From NCBI RefSeq assembly GCF_008705135.1, contig NZ_CP023694.1, positions 7,353,001 through 7,417,000 on the forward strand: a DNA stretch of 64,000 nt, in the 5' to 3' direction. Both the position numbers and the translations under genes were made by a program. Of the stretch, positions 7,573 to 15,459 are shown piece after piece. The stretch comes from Streptomyces coeruleorubidus (GTDB lineage Bacteria > Actinomycetota > Actinomycetes > Streptomycetales > Streptomycetaceae). Position 1 is the stretch's first letter, and every line of letters starts with the position of its first letter. The notes beneath the pieces were generated by a model. That model worked only from the letters and a program-made list of their open reading frames with translations, did no database searches and was not told the DNA's origin.

Positions 7573-8661
7573 CTATCCGTGCTGACCCGGCGGCCGCACC
7601 GAGTTACGGACCACGACATGCGTACCCAGCACCAGATGGTCGCCGTCGGCGCCCTTGCGGCGACCCGCGCCGCCCTCACGCCGGTCGGCCACCGCGCGCA
7701 GCGCGACGCGGCCCATCTCCTCGTACGGCACGTGCACGGTGGTCAGTTGGGGAGTGAGCTGGGACGCGAGCGGGATGTCGTCGTAGCCGACGATCGAGAC
7801 GTCCTCGGGCACCCGCAGACCCGCCGCGCGCAGGGCCTGCATGGCACCCGCCGCGACCACGTCCGTCCCCGCGAGCACGGCGGTGAAGTCCGGCGTGTCG
7901 TGCAGGGCCGCCTCGACGGCCTCGTAGCCGTGCTCGTAGTCGTACGGGCCGTGCCGGACCATGCCCGGGTCGAACGGCACGCCGTACGCCTCGAAGGCCC
8001 GCTGCGCTCCCTTCAACCTGCCCTGCGCGGTGGTCAGTTCGGCATGTCCCGGCAGGACCAGGACGCGCCGGTGACCGGCCGACAGCAGGTGGCTGGCCAT
8101 CGCGTAGGCGCCGCCCTCGTTGTCGTAGTCGACGGTCGTCGCCGGGACGTCGCCCTCCAGCGGGGGCCTGCCCACCAGGACCAGGTGCGAGCCGGCCGCG
8201 TCCAGGGAGCGGGCGAAGCGGGCCATGCGCAGTTGGTACTCGTCGTAGTCGTAGGCCCCGCCGAGCAGGATCACCGCGGACACGCCCTGCTGGCGCATCA
8301 GATTCACCAGGGCCAGCTCCCGCTCCGGGTCGTCGCCGGTCGTGCCGACCAGGGAGAGCCAGCCGCGCAGGGTGGCGGCGCCCTCGACGCCCTTGGCGAC
8401 ATGCGCGAACGCGGCGCCGGTGATGTTGTTGATGAGGATCGCCACCGTCGGTGTGCCGCCGCCGGCCAGCGAACGGGCGTGGGCGTTGGTGACGTAGTCC
8501 AGGTCCCGGACCACCTTCATCACCCTGCGGCGCAGCTCCTCCGACACCGGGTAGTTGCCGGACAGCACCCGCGAGACGCTGGCCACGGAGACGCCGGCCC
8601 GCTCCGCGACGTCGCGAATGGTCGCCCGTCCGGCGTCGCTCGTCGCCTTGCGCTGACTCAC
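7573..8661 (-). CDS. LacI-family transcriptional regulator (LacI-2)
   Basis: 362 residues. Residues about 14-36 are the LacI helix-turn-helix (TIRDVAERAGVSVASVSRVL), followed by a hinge and a sugar-sensing domain with VSIVGYDDIPLASQL and LTTVHVPYEEMGR. It is a clear paralogue of LacI-3 at 32209-33276, sharing the segments YDNEGGAY, VVAAGA and LGTHVVVR. It lies immediately upstream of importer 1 in the same orientation, with the GTAACCGGTTAC operator in the gap, so it most likely represses that operon. The ligand is unknown. Confidence 0.9.
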   Translation of the reverse strand: MSQRKATSDAGRATIRDVAERAGVSVASVSRVLSGNYPVSEELRRRVMKVVRDLDYVTNAHARSLAGGGTPTVAILINNITGAAFAHVAKGVEGAATLRGWLSLVGTTGDDPERELALVNLMRQQGVSAVILLGGAYDYDEYQLRMARFARSLDAAGSHLVLVGRPPLEGDVPATTVDYDNEGGAYAMASHLLSAGHRRVLVLPGHAELTTAQGRLKGAQRAFEAYGVPFDPGMVRHGPYDYEHGYEAVEAALHDTPDFTAVLAGTDVVAAGAMQALRAAGLRVPEDVSIVGYDDIPLASQLTPQLTTVHVPYEEMGRVALRAVADRREGGAGRRKGADGDHLVLGTHVVVRNSVRPPGQHG

Positions 8662-8979
8662 CCTTGCGGCTCCTTCGCGGTAGTGGCCCGGCCTGTTGCC
8701 GTCCGGTCGGTGGCGGGCCCGGCCGCGCCTGCTGCCGGGGTCGTGCCCGCGCCGTGCGGAAACCGTATCCCATCGTTACTCCAGGGCCGGAGGGCCTGTG
8801 GACAGGGCCTGGACGCACCTGCGGCATGACCTGTGCCGGAATCGCCTTCCATGCCGTGACAAGCCGCGTCGCATCCCCCGGCCGTGGGTCACCGAGCCGT
8901 AACGCGTTCTGTGGCGGAGCGCCTGCGGCAGGCACACTGAGTGGCGGTACGGAGGCGCTGTCGGCACGGGGGAGGCGCG
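8662..8979. other. Intergenic region between divergent LacI-2 and membrane protein genes
   Basis: 318 bases that should hold the promoters of both divergent genes. I see GTAACGCGTT at about 8895-8904 and TAACGATGGGATACGG on the minus strand near 8765-8780, but no convincing palindromic operator, RNA gene or conserved small ORF. Confidence 0.35.
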
Positions 8980-9537
8980 ATGGACCCGACTGTGGCGGGC
9001 CTGCTCGCGGCGGTGGTGGGCGTGGGCGGCACGCTGGGTTCGGCGTGGTTGACCCAGCGCCGCGGAGACGCGTCCCGCCGCGAGGAGTGGGAACGACTCG
9101 AAGGAACACGCCGCGCCGAGACGGCCGCCCGGCGAGCGGAGTCGGGGCGTGAGGCCCGCAGAGCGGCGTACACGGAGTTCAACGCCGCCGCCCGCCACTA
9201 TCTGGCGACCCTCAACGACCACTCCCATGTGCTGCGCACCGGGTACGACCCGCAGGAGTCGCTGGCCACGGTGGAGGCGGCCCGCGTGGACTACCGCCGC
9301 CGCTACGCCGAGGCCCAGATGATCGTGCCGGACATCGTGCTGACGGAGGTGAGACGGGTCGACAGCGACCTGAACTCCGTCTACGGCGTCCTGGCCCGCC
9401 TCACCCGCGGCACCACACGCGACGGCGACGACATCGAGGGCGTGCGGGATGCGATCAAGCAGGGCTGGCAGGACCTGTCCAGGATGCGCACCACGATGCG
9501 CGAGGACCTCGGAGTGACGAGGCCGTCCCCCGAGTGA
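8980..9537 (+). CDS. Membrane-anchored coiled-coil protein of unknown function
   Basis: 185 residues from ATG at 8980, preceded by GGGGGAGG. Residues about 4-22 (TVAGLLAAVVGVGGTLGSAWL) form one N-terminal transmembrane helix. A highly charged Arg/Glu-rich helical region at about 23-65 (RREEWERLEGTRRAETAARR) is likely a coiled coil, and the rest is mainly helical. This architecture is common in small Streptomyces hypothetical proteins. No catalytic motif is visible. It ends 67 bases before the transposon. Confidence 0.65.
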   Translation: MDPTVAGLLAAVVGVGGTLGSAWLTQRRGDASRREEWERLEGTRRAETAARRAESGREARRAAYTEFNAAARHYLATLNDHSHVLRTGYDPQESLATVEAARVDYRRRYAEAQMIVPDIVLTEVRRVDSDLNSVYGVLARLTRGTTRDGDDIEGVRDAIKQGWQDLSRMRTTMREDLGVTRPSPE

Positions 9538-9581
9538 GGGCACGTCAGTCGACTGCGCGCTCTTTCCTCGTCGCCCGGTCG

Positions 9582-9604
9582 CAGGGCCGCGTCGTCCCGT
9601 GGCA
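9582..9604. repeat. Left part of a 21-bp tandem repeat array split by the transposon
   Basis: Unit CAGGGCCGCGTCGTCC... starts at 9582 and the next unit starts exactly 21 bases later at 9603, where it is cut after two bases by the transposon end. The array resumes with five units at 14270 on the other side. Confidence 0.75.
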
Positions 9605-9644
9605 GGGGGTTGAGGAACATCCATGTCAGATCGTGCGCTAAGCC
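9605..9644. repeat. Transposon left terminal inverted repeat
   Basis: 40 bases beginning GGGGGTTGAGGAACATCC and ending GCTAAGCC. The complement of 14227-14266 is identical except at position 5 (G here, C in the right end). Length and the leading G run are typical of Tn3-family ends. Confidence 0.9.
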
Positions 9645-9701
9645 GACGTCGGCCCTGGTGGGCGGCTGACGGAGCGTCGGCGTCCGGACCCGCCTGAAGT
9701 C

Positions 9702-9800
9702 TTCCCGCAGATAACACCCTGTTATCTGCGGGAAAGGGACGCGTAACCTGCGGTGAAGTTCTCCGGCCGCTACGTAAAGCGGCCCTGTTATCTGTGGCAA
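9702..9800. promoter_or_regulatory. Probable recombinase core site with two accessory direct repeats (TnpI-type resolution site)
   Basis: A perfect inverted repeat of 15-bp arms with spacer CCC (9702-9716, 9720-9734; arm TGTTATCTGCGGGAA) lies 78 bp upstream of the recombinase start. Two more copies in the same direction as the right arm follow: 9742-9756 (10 of 15 matches) and 9786-9800 (13 of 15). Their starts are spaced 22 and 44 bases from the preceding motif, i.e. near whole helical turns. This IR-IR-DR-DR layout upstream of a tyrosine recombinase matches the internal recombination site of Tn4430. The site may also repress the gene, since the last repeat abuts its ribosome-binding site. 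Confidence 0.65.
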
Positions 9801-9811
9801 AAGGGGAAGCG

Positions 9812-10777
9812 GTGCCCACCGTCGCACAGCTGCCGACCGGTAAGGCGCTGACCGTCCGGACGGCGGCCGACGTGTTCCTTGACTCGCTTGGCAACCCCAA
9901 CACCGTGCGGAGCTACGCAACCGGGGTGGGCAAGACCGCCCAACGGCTCGGCGAGGGACGGCTGCTGGCGTCCGTGGCGGACGACGAGATCGGCGAGGCC
10001 CTCGAACTGTTTTGGGGCGCCGCCGCGGTGAACACCTGGAACGCCCGCCGGGCGTCGGTGCTGTCCTGGTGCCGTGAGCGTGGTCACGAGGCTCCGGCGG
10101 TCCCGGTGTGGGCGAGGCGGATGGCGGTTCCGGACTCCGAGACCCCGGCGCGCTCGCGTATGGCCATCGACCGGCTGATCGCGCGGCGTGAGGTGCACCT
10201 GCGGGAGAAGACGCCGTACCGGATGCTCTTCGAGACTGCGGGGAGGGCGGACGAGATCCTGGGCGTCAACATCGAGGACCTGGACTTCGCCGGGCGCCGC
10301 TGTCAGGTCAAGGCCAAGGGCACGAAGGCGAAGTCCCGCCGCCGGGGCCAGGCACGCGAGGATTTCGCGTTGGAGACCGTCTACTGGGACGCGGGCACCG
10401 CCCGGCTGCTGCCCCGCCTGCTGAAGGGCCGCAACCGGGGGCCGGTGTTCGTCACCCACCGCCGCGCCGGTCCAGGGAAGATCGTCAGCCCCCGGGACGT
10501 GTGTCCGGACACCGGGTTCGCCCGGCTCTCGTACGGGCAGGCCCGCGCCCTACTCGACGAGCACACCGCCGTACGCGGGCCGGGTACTGGCTGGGACCTG
10601 CACGAGTACCGCCACTCCTCCCTGACCCACCTCGGCGAGCAGGGCGCTTCCCTGCTGATGCTGATGGCGAAGTCCCGGCACAAGAAACCGGAGAACGTCC
10701 GCCGCTACTTCAAGCCCTCCCCGGAGGCCATCCCCGAGCTCACCAGCCTGCTTGCGCCGGGTGACAGCAGACGCTGA
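9812..10777 (+). CDS. Tyrosine site-specific recombinase, likely TnpI-like cointegrate resolvase
   Basis: 321 residues from GTG at 9812, chosen because AAGGGGAAG precedes it at a good distance; an in-frame GTG at 9794 lacks a Shine-Dalgarno and falls inside a repeat. Residues about 15-110 form a SAM-like core-binding domain (TVRSYATGVGKTAQRL). The catalytic set of the integrase family is complete: Arg145 (ETAGRADEIL), Lys in the VKAKGTKAK turn near 170, His264 and Arg267 (HEYRHS), His290 and nucleophile Tyr299 (HKKPENVRRYF). Within a Tn3-family element, such an enzyme usually resolves cointegrates. An integron-like or independent phage role is less likely given the adjacent repeats. Confidence 0.85.
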   Translation: MPTVAQLPTGKALTVRTAADVFLDSLGNPNTVRSYATGVGKTAQRLGEGRLLASVADDEIGEALELFWGAAAVNTWNARRASVLSWCRERGHEAPAVPVWARRMAVPDSETPARSRMAIDRLIARREVHLREKTPYRMLFETAGRADEILGVNIEDLDFAGRRCQVKAKGTKAKSRRRGQAREDFALETVYWDAGTARLLPRLLKGRNRGPVFVTHRRAGPGKIVSPRDVCPDTGFARLSYGQARALLDEHTAVRGPGTGWDLHEYRHSSLTHLGEQGASLLMLMAKSRHKKPENVRRYFKPSPEAIPELTSLLAPGDSRR

Positions 10778-10795
10778 GTCACCCGGCAGCCGGAG

Positions 10796-11674
10796 TCAGG
10801 CCGTCAGGGCCGGCTTGAGTACGTCCTGGCACCACTGGCGGAAGCTGGTCGGCCCGGCGGTCTGCAGGGTGCGCTGCTCGGCGTCGTAGATGCCGGCGTT
10901 CTGGGCTGTGGCCATGTCGACCAGTCCCTGTGCGTATCCGTCGGTCATCCCGTACTGCAGCATCGTCGTCTTGTGTGCCTCGCTGCTGACCTGCTGGAAG
11001 CGGACCGGTCGTTCCAGGACCTCGGTCAGGACCTCGGCCATGCCGTTGGGGGACAGCGCGTCGGGGCCGATCACCGGGACGCTGCCCTGTCCGCTCCAGG
11101 AGTCGTCGAGCAGCAGGTCGGCAGCCGCCGCGGCGATGTCGCGGGTGGCGACGGTCGCGAGGGGGCGGTCCGCGGAGTTCGCCAGGAAGAACATCCCCTG
11201 GCTCTTGATCACCTCGACCTGGCCGAGCAGGTTCTCCATGAAGAACGGCATGGCCAGCGACCGGTAGTTCACGCCGGTGCTCTCGAACAGCTCGTCCATC
11301 GCGAACGCGGGTGACAGAAGCCCGGCGGGCTTGCCGTACGCACGGCCCAAGCTGGAGACGCCGATGACGCGCTTGACTCCTTGGCTCTTGATCGCGTCGC
11401 ACGCCGGCCGGGTGAGGTCCAGGTAGTAGTCCTCGATGTTGTCGGCCTGGGGGTTCGGGGGCACCAACCACAGCACGCTGTCGGCGCCCGCGAACGCCTC
11501 GGCGACAACGTCGCTGTGGCCGTGCGACCCCTGGACGATCTCGACGCGCTCGCGGACCTGAGGGGGGAGGCGGGCGGGGTCGCGGGCGATCACGCGGATC
11601 GGCTGACTGCTGTCGAGGAGCCTGGCAAGGGTCTGGTGGCCGATCTGGCCAGTGGGGGCGGTGATGACGATCAT
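10796..11674 (-). CDS. NmrA-like NAD(P)-binding oxidoreductase (QorB/QOR2-like)
   Basis: 292 residues from ATG at 11674, with GGAGG upstream. The N terminus MIVITAPTGQIGHQTLARLL is a Rossmann dinucleotide motif of the atypical SDR/NmrA type. Residues about 70-90 (SVLWLVPPNPQ) and the RSLAMPFFMENLL segment near 150 are typical of the NADPH-dependent quinone reductase or NmrA regulators. It is transcribed divergently from a TetR gene with a palindrome between them, so it is the probable target of that repressor. It is a passenger gene of the transposon. It may detoxify quinones or electrophiles, but the substrate is not known. Confidence 0.85.
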   Translation of the reverse strand: MIVITAPTGQIGHQTLARLLDSSQPIRVIARDPARLPPQVRERVEIVQGSHGHSDVVAEAFAGADSVLWLVPPNPQADNIEDYYLDLTRPACDAIKSQGVKRVIGVSSLGRAYGKPAGLLSPAFAMDELFESTGVNYRSLAMPFFMENLLGQVEVIKSQGMFFLANSADRPLATVATRDIAAAAADLLLDDSWSGQGSVPVIGPDALSPNGMAEVLTEVLERPVRFQQVSSEAHKTTMLQYGMTDGYAQGLVDMATAQNAGIYDAEQRTLQTAGPTSFRQWCQDVLKPALTA

Positions 11675-11750
11675 GGAAACCTCCGGGAGGGATTGCTTCG
11701 AGGATGTGACAGTGCGCCTTCGGATCGTTGCCCGCCGACACCGTTTCCAC

Positions 11751-11772
11751 TGATAACGAAAACACGTTATCA
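11751..11772. promoter_or_regulatory. Probable TetR operator between NmrA-like and TetR genes
   Basis: Perfect 8-bp inverted repeat TGATAACG / CGTTATCA separated by six bases (AAAACA), 22 bp in all. It is centred in the 142-base gap between the divergent genes. Size and symmetry are typical of TetR-family operators, so the TetR protein probably represses both its own gene and the oxidoreductase. Confidence 0.7.
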
Positions 11773-11816
11773 CCGAGTCGGCAAACCGCTAACAAGCTTC
11801 CGTTAACATTGGAAAC

Positions 11817-12521
11817 ATGGAGACCGATCGCTCTGCCTCTGCGGACAGCCACCGTGCCCGGATCATCACCGCCGCAGCCCGGCTCCTCGCCGAAAGCGGC
11901 CGCGAAGCGGTATCGACCCGGGCAGTGAGCGCTGCGGTCGGCGTCCAGGCCCCGACCATCTACCGTCTCTTCGGCGACAAGCAGGGCCTGCTCGACGCGG
12001 TGGCCGCCGACGGGTTCGCCGCGTACCTGGACGAAAAGGCCGACCTCACGCCCAGCGGCGACCCGGTCGAGGACCTGCGCGCCGCATGGGATCTGCACAT
12101 CGGCTTCGGCCTCGCCAACCCAGCCCTGTACGCCCTCATGTACGGCGAGCCCCGTCCCGACGCGAGTCCGCCGGCAGCGCTCGCCGCAGCCGAAGTCCTC
12201 GCCGCCCGCATCCACCGGATCGCCGCGGTGGGCAGGCTTCGGGTCGATGAGGAACGCGCCGCGCAACTCGTCCACGCCGTCGGCGTTGGCACGGTCCTCA
12301 GGCTGATCGCCACTCCGGAAGACCGACGAGATCTCACCGTGTCCGACCTGGCACGGGAAGCGGTCATCGCCGCGATCATCACAGACGCCCCCGCCCCGGC
12401 CGCGCCCGGGCCGGCCGGCGCTGCGGTCGCCCTCCGTGCAGTCCTCCCGCAGACTTCCGCACTGAGTGCCAACGAGCGCAGCCTGCTTACGGAATGGCTC
12501 GACCGCATCGCCAGATGCTGA
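11817..12521 (+). CDS. TetR/AcrR-family transcriptional regulator (transposon cargo)
   Basis: 234 residues. Residues about 12-58 are the TetR helix-turn-helix (ARIITAAARLLAESGREAVSTRAV... APTIYRLFGDKQGLLDAV). The C-terminal ligand-binding part is helical with no assignable ligand. It is divergent from the NmrA-like oxidoreductase and shares the palindromic gap, which is the common layout for a repressor and its controlled detoxification enzyme. It ends 9 bases before the tnpA remnant, so the cargo was joined directly to the transposase 3' end. Confidence 0.88.
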   Translation: METDRSASADSHRARIITAAARLLAESGREAVSTRAVSAAVGVQAPTIYRLFGDKQGLLDAVAADGFAAYLDEKADLTPSGDPVEDLRAAWDLHIGFGLANPALYALMYGEPRPDASPPAALAAAEVLAARIHRIAAVGRLRVDEERAAQLVHAVGVGTVLRLIATPEDRRDLTVSDLAREAVIAAIITDAPAPAAPGPAGAAVALRAVLPQTSALSANERSLLTEWLDRIARC

Positions 12522-12530
12522 TACCCCTCC

Positions 12531-14140
12531 TCACTCGTCGTCGGTAGCGTCCGGATCGCGCAGCGGCCGCAGGCCGCCAGGCAGTTCGGGAAGCTGGAAC
12601 GAGTACCGGCCGAGCATGTTGATGTGGTGCCGGACGAACGGGGAGAGACGGGCCACATCCTCGTCGCGGACATCGAACCCGTGCTCGCGCAGTTGCTGCA
12701 CGGCGGCGTCCATGTACCGGGTGTTGAACAGCACCAGCGCGTTCAGCATCAGGCCCAGTGCGCCGATCTGGTCTTCCATGCCGTCCTGGTAGCGCTGGTA
12801 GAGCTGTCCGGCCTTGCCGTGGAAGATCTTCCGGGCGAGCGCGTGGCGGCCTTCCTGGAGGTTGGCCTGCACTTTGATCTTCCGCCGGTAACCGGGTTCG
12901 TCGGCCAGGCGCAGGATGTGCAGGGTCTTGGCGATCCGCCCGTAGTGGGCGATCGCGTCGCCCAGCGGGGTGGGTCGGCCGTCCCGGGACAGCATCCGGA
13001 TCACGTCGTAGGCGCGCACGGCCCCGGTGTGGATTGAGCCGATGATCCGCAGGATGTCCTCCCAGTGCCGCTCGATCCGGACCAGGTCGACCCAGCCGCG
13101 GGCCGCGTCCTGGAACGCGCCGTAGTCCGCCGCCCGGTCGATGCGCCACATCTTCTGGTCCGGCAGGTCCGCCAACTGCGGCGCATAGGTGAACCCCGCC
13201 AACGTCAGGAGGCCGAACACAATGTCGGAGTACGAGGCGGTGCCTCCAGCAGGTCCAGGGCGTCATCGACCGTCCGGGTCGTCAGGTGCACCGTTGTGGC
13301 CAGCAGCGTCGCCAGACGCCGCGCGTCGCTGTGGCGCTTGAGCAGCGTGGCTTTGCCGTCCACGCCGTACCGCGACAGCTCCGCGAGGCGCCGTGGCGGT
13401 ATGCCCGACACGTCCAGCTCACCCATGCCCAGGTCGGCGATTTCCTCCGCCCGGTCCAGGGACCACTTCATCTGCGGGCCCGACACCCGCACCGGCCCGC
13501 GTCGCAGCCGGTCCAGCTCCGAGACCCGCGAGCCGGCGGGCACCGTCAGCAGTGAGTCCAGCACTGCCCGCTGGCCGGAGTTCAGCAGCCCGTAGAGCGT
13601 GTCCCACAGCCGCTGGTTCGCCGTCTCCCGAACATTGCCCACCAACCGCGCCAGACGGCTTTCACCAGGAAGGAGCACCCGCCGCTCACGCAGTTACCCG
13701 GCCGCCGCGTCGAACAACGCCTTCGGCCCGTCCCCGGTCGTCCAGGCCCGCGCGTCCAGCCACTGGCTCAGCTCGGCCGAGACCTCGGCGAAGTCCCGCC
13801 AGCCCCCGGCTTCCTGGATCTCCCCGGCGTGGCTCCGGGCCGTCCCGTCCCGCTCCCCGTACTCCTTCAGGCACGACGGATCCGCGATCTCCAACTGCTC
13901 GGCCAGATACTCAGCCACCTCCGCCGGCACCTGCCGCGGGTCCGGCATGAACCGGCCCAAGTACCGCACGCTCGTGAGCTGGACCGCGTACCCGAGCCGA
14001 TTGTGCGCACGCCGCTTGGCCTGCACCGCCTCCAGGTCCGCGTCGTCCAGAAAGAAGTACCGCTCCAACTCCGTACGGGACGGCGCCCCGACAAACGCGC
14101 CGTACCCAGCCTGCTCACCCGACAGAAACTCGACTGCCAC
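12531..14140 (-). pseudogene. tnpA: Decayed Tn3-family transposase (tnpA), internally deleted and interrupted
   Basis: Three pieces on the minus strand belong to one transposase. The N-terminal piece begins at GTG 14140 behind GGAGAG (FLSGEQAGYGAFVGAPSRTE, then LERYFFLDDADLEAV). It stops at an in-frame TAA (13694-13696), after which the same frame continues (LRERRVLLPGESRLARLV) to about 13240. There the reading jumps frame directly to TASYSDIVFGLLTLAG and on to the C terminus (LQEGRHALARKIFHG), ending at 12531. Only about 535 codons remain of a protein usually near 1,000 residues. Over 400 codons are missing between the middle piece and TASYSD, including the first catalytic Asp region. It cannot be functional. 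Confidence 0.88.
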
Positions 14141-14226
14141 AACAACTCTCCGAAGATCGACACCAGCGACCCACGAAGGCTCCGACACGCAATCACCCCA
14201 GGTCAAAGCGTCAATCAACGCCAAGA

Positions 14227-14266
14227 GGCTTAGCGCACGATCTGACATGGATGTTCCTCAAGCCCC
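14227..14266. repeat. Transposon right terminal inverted repeat
   Basis: Complement of the left end at 39 of 40 positions. It lies 86 bases upstream of the tnpA start, so tnpA reads inward from this end, the reverse of the usual arrangement where the tnpA 3' end faces the terminus. Confidence 0.9.
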
Positions 14267-14269
14267 CGG

Positions 14270-14374
14270 CAGGGCCGTGTCGTCCGGTTGCAGGGCCGGG
14301 CCGTCCGGTTGCAGGGCCGCGTCGCCCGATCCCAGGGCCGCATCGCCCGGCCGCAGGGCCGCCGGTCATGGCGT
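14270..14374. repeat. Five 21-bp tandem repeats, right part of the array split by the transposon
   Basis: Units starting CAGGGCCG at 14270, 14291, 14312, 14333 and 14354, exactly 21 bases apart and degenerate in the second half (GTGTCGTCCGGTT-like). Two further units precede the transposon at 9582 and 9603. The period is a multiple of three but no gene with credible start and ribosome-binding site covers it. Confidence 0.8.
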
Positions 14375-14445
14375 GTCCGCCGGGGAACGGTGGTGCCGGT
14401 CTTGCTCGATCCGCCCTGACTCCGGACCGTCCGACCGCCACGGCG

Positions 14446-15459
14446 TCACGCCACCCGCGCCAGATCGGCCCGCAGCACCTCGTGGGCCGGCGACGCGCCC
14501 GACACCAGGCGCTCCAGTTCCTCCACCACGATGCGGCCGAGCCGCTCCAGTTCGTTGCCCAGGGAGCCGGCGATGTGCGGGGTGAGGAACACGTTGGGCA
14601 GGTGGTACAGCGGGGAACCGGCCGGCAGCGGCTCCGGGTCCGTGACGTCGAGGACCGCGCTGAGCCGGCCGGAGACCAGCTCGTCGGCGAGTGCTTCGTG
14701 GTCGACCAGCGCGCCGCGGGCGGTGTTGATGAGCACCCCGCCGTCCCGCACCAGGGCGAGCCGGTCGCGGTCGAGCATGTGGCGGGTCTCGGGGATGTCC
14801 GGGGCGTGCAGACTCACGATGTCGCTCTGTCCGAGCAGGTCCTCCAGCGACAGCGACTCGGCGCCGAGGGCGGCGGCCTCGGCGGGGCTCACGTACGGGT
14901 CGTGCAGCAGGACCGTGAGGTCGAACGGCCGCAGCAGTTCCAGCAGTCGGCGGCCCACCCGGGACGCGCCGATGACACCGACCCGGCGGCCGAGGTTGCC
15001 GGTGGCCGCGGTCTGAGCGGGGCCCGGGTAGGCGTGCGTGCGCCGGAAGCGCTCGCGGTGGTCGAAGGCGTCCTTGCCCACGAGCAGGATCATCGCGAGC
15101 GTGTACTCCGCGACGGGCACGGCGTTGCCCGTCACCGCGCTGGACACCTTCACGCCGCGCTCCCACAGGGCGTCACCGACCAGGGAGCGCACGGACCCGG
15201 CCGCGTGCAGGACGGCGTCCAGCTTCGGGGCCGCCGCGAGGGCACCGGCGTCCAGATGCGGGCAGCCCCAGCCGGTGATCAGCACCTCGGCGGAGGCCAG
15301 TGCGCCGGCCGCGGCCGGATCCGTGAAGTCCCGCACGACCAACCCGGGATCGATGTCGGCCGTGCGCCTCAGCCGCTCCATCAGCGGCGGAGGAAAGAGC
15401 AGCGGGAGGTGAACCGGGTCCATCGCGAACACGGCCCGCGGCAGCTGAGGGCTGGGCAT
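14446..15459 (-). CDS. D-isomer-specific 2-hydroxyacid dehydrogenase
   Basis: 337 residues. The NAD-binding Rossmann segment reads GRRVGVIGASRVGRRLLELL around residue 155, a GxSxxG variant of the usual GxGxxG. The catalytic triad positions are present: Arg in NTARGALVD, Glu in DVTDPEPLPAGSPL and His in FLTPHIAGS. Length is normal for the phosphoglycerate-dehydrogenase-like group. It is divergent from importer 2 and shares its operator-rich promoter region, suggesting a role in handling a sugar-acid product from pectin breakdown. The actual substrate is not evident. Confidence 0.88.
   Translation of the reverse strand: MPSPQLPRAVFAMDPVHLPLLFPPPLMERLRRTADIDPGLVVRDFTDPAAAGALASAEVLITGWGCPHLDAGALAAAPKLDAVLHAAGSVRSLVGDALWERGVKVSSAVTGNAVPVAEYTLAMILLVGKDAFDHRERFRRTHAYPGPAQTAATGNLGRRVGVIGASRVGRRLLELLRPFDLTVLLHDPYVSPAEAAALGAESLSLEDLLGQSDIVSLHAPDIPETRHMLDRDRLALVRDGGVLINTARGALVDHEALADELVSGRLSAVLDVTDPEPLPAGSPLYHLPNVFLTPHIAGSLGNELERLGRIVVEELERLVSGASPAHEVLRADLARVA

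Larger units (their letters stand above)
9605..14266. mobile_element. Tn3-family transposon with tyrosine recombinase, NmrA/TetR cargo and decayed tnpA
   Basis: The element is bounded by 40-bp inverted repeats that start GGGG, as in Tn3-family elements, and agree at 39 of 40 positions. The five bases outside each end, TGGCA (9600-9604) and CGGCA (14267-14271), agree at four of five and look like a 5-bp target duplication with one later change. Inside are a tyrosine recombinase gene with an upstream set of recombinase-type repeats, an oxidoreductase, a TetR regulator and an inactivated transposase. Because tnpA is broken, the element is probably immobile unless supplied with transposase in trans. 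Confidence 0.88.

Noticed and set aside
9794..9811. Upstream GTG start for the recombinase
   Set aside because: No Shine-Dalgarno and it lies inside the last direct repeat; GTG 9812 has AAGGGGAAG in place.
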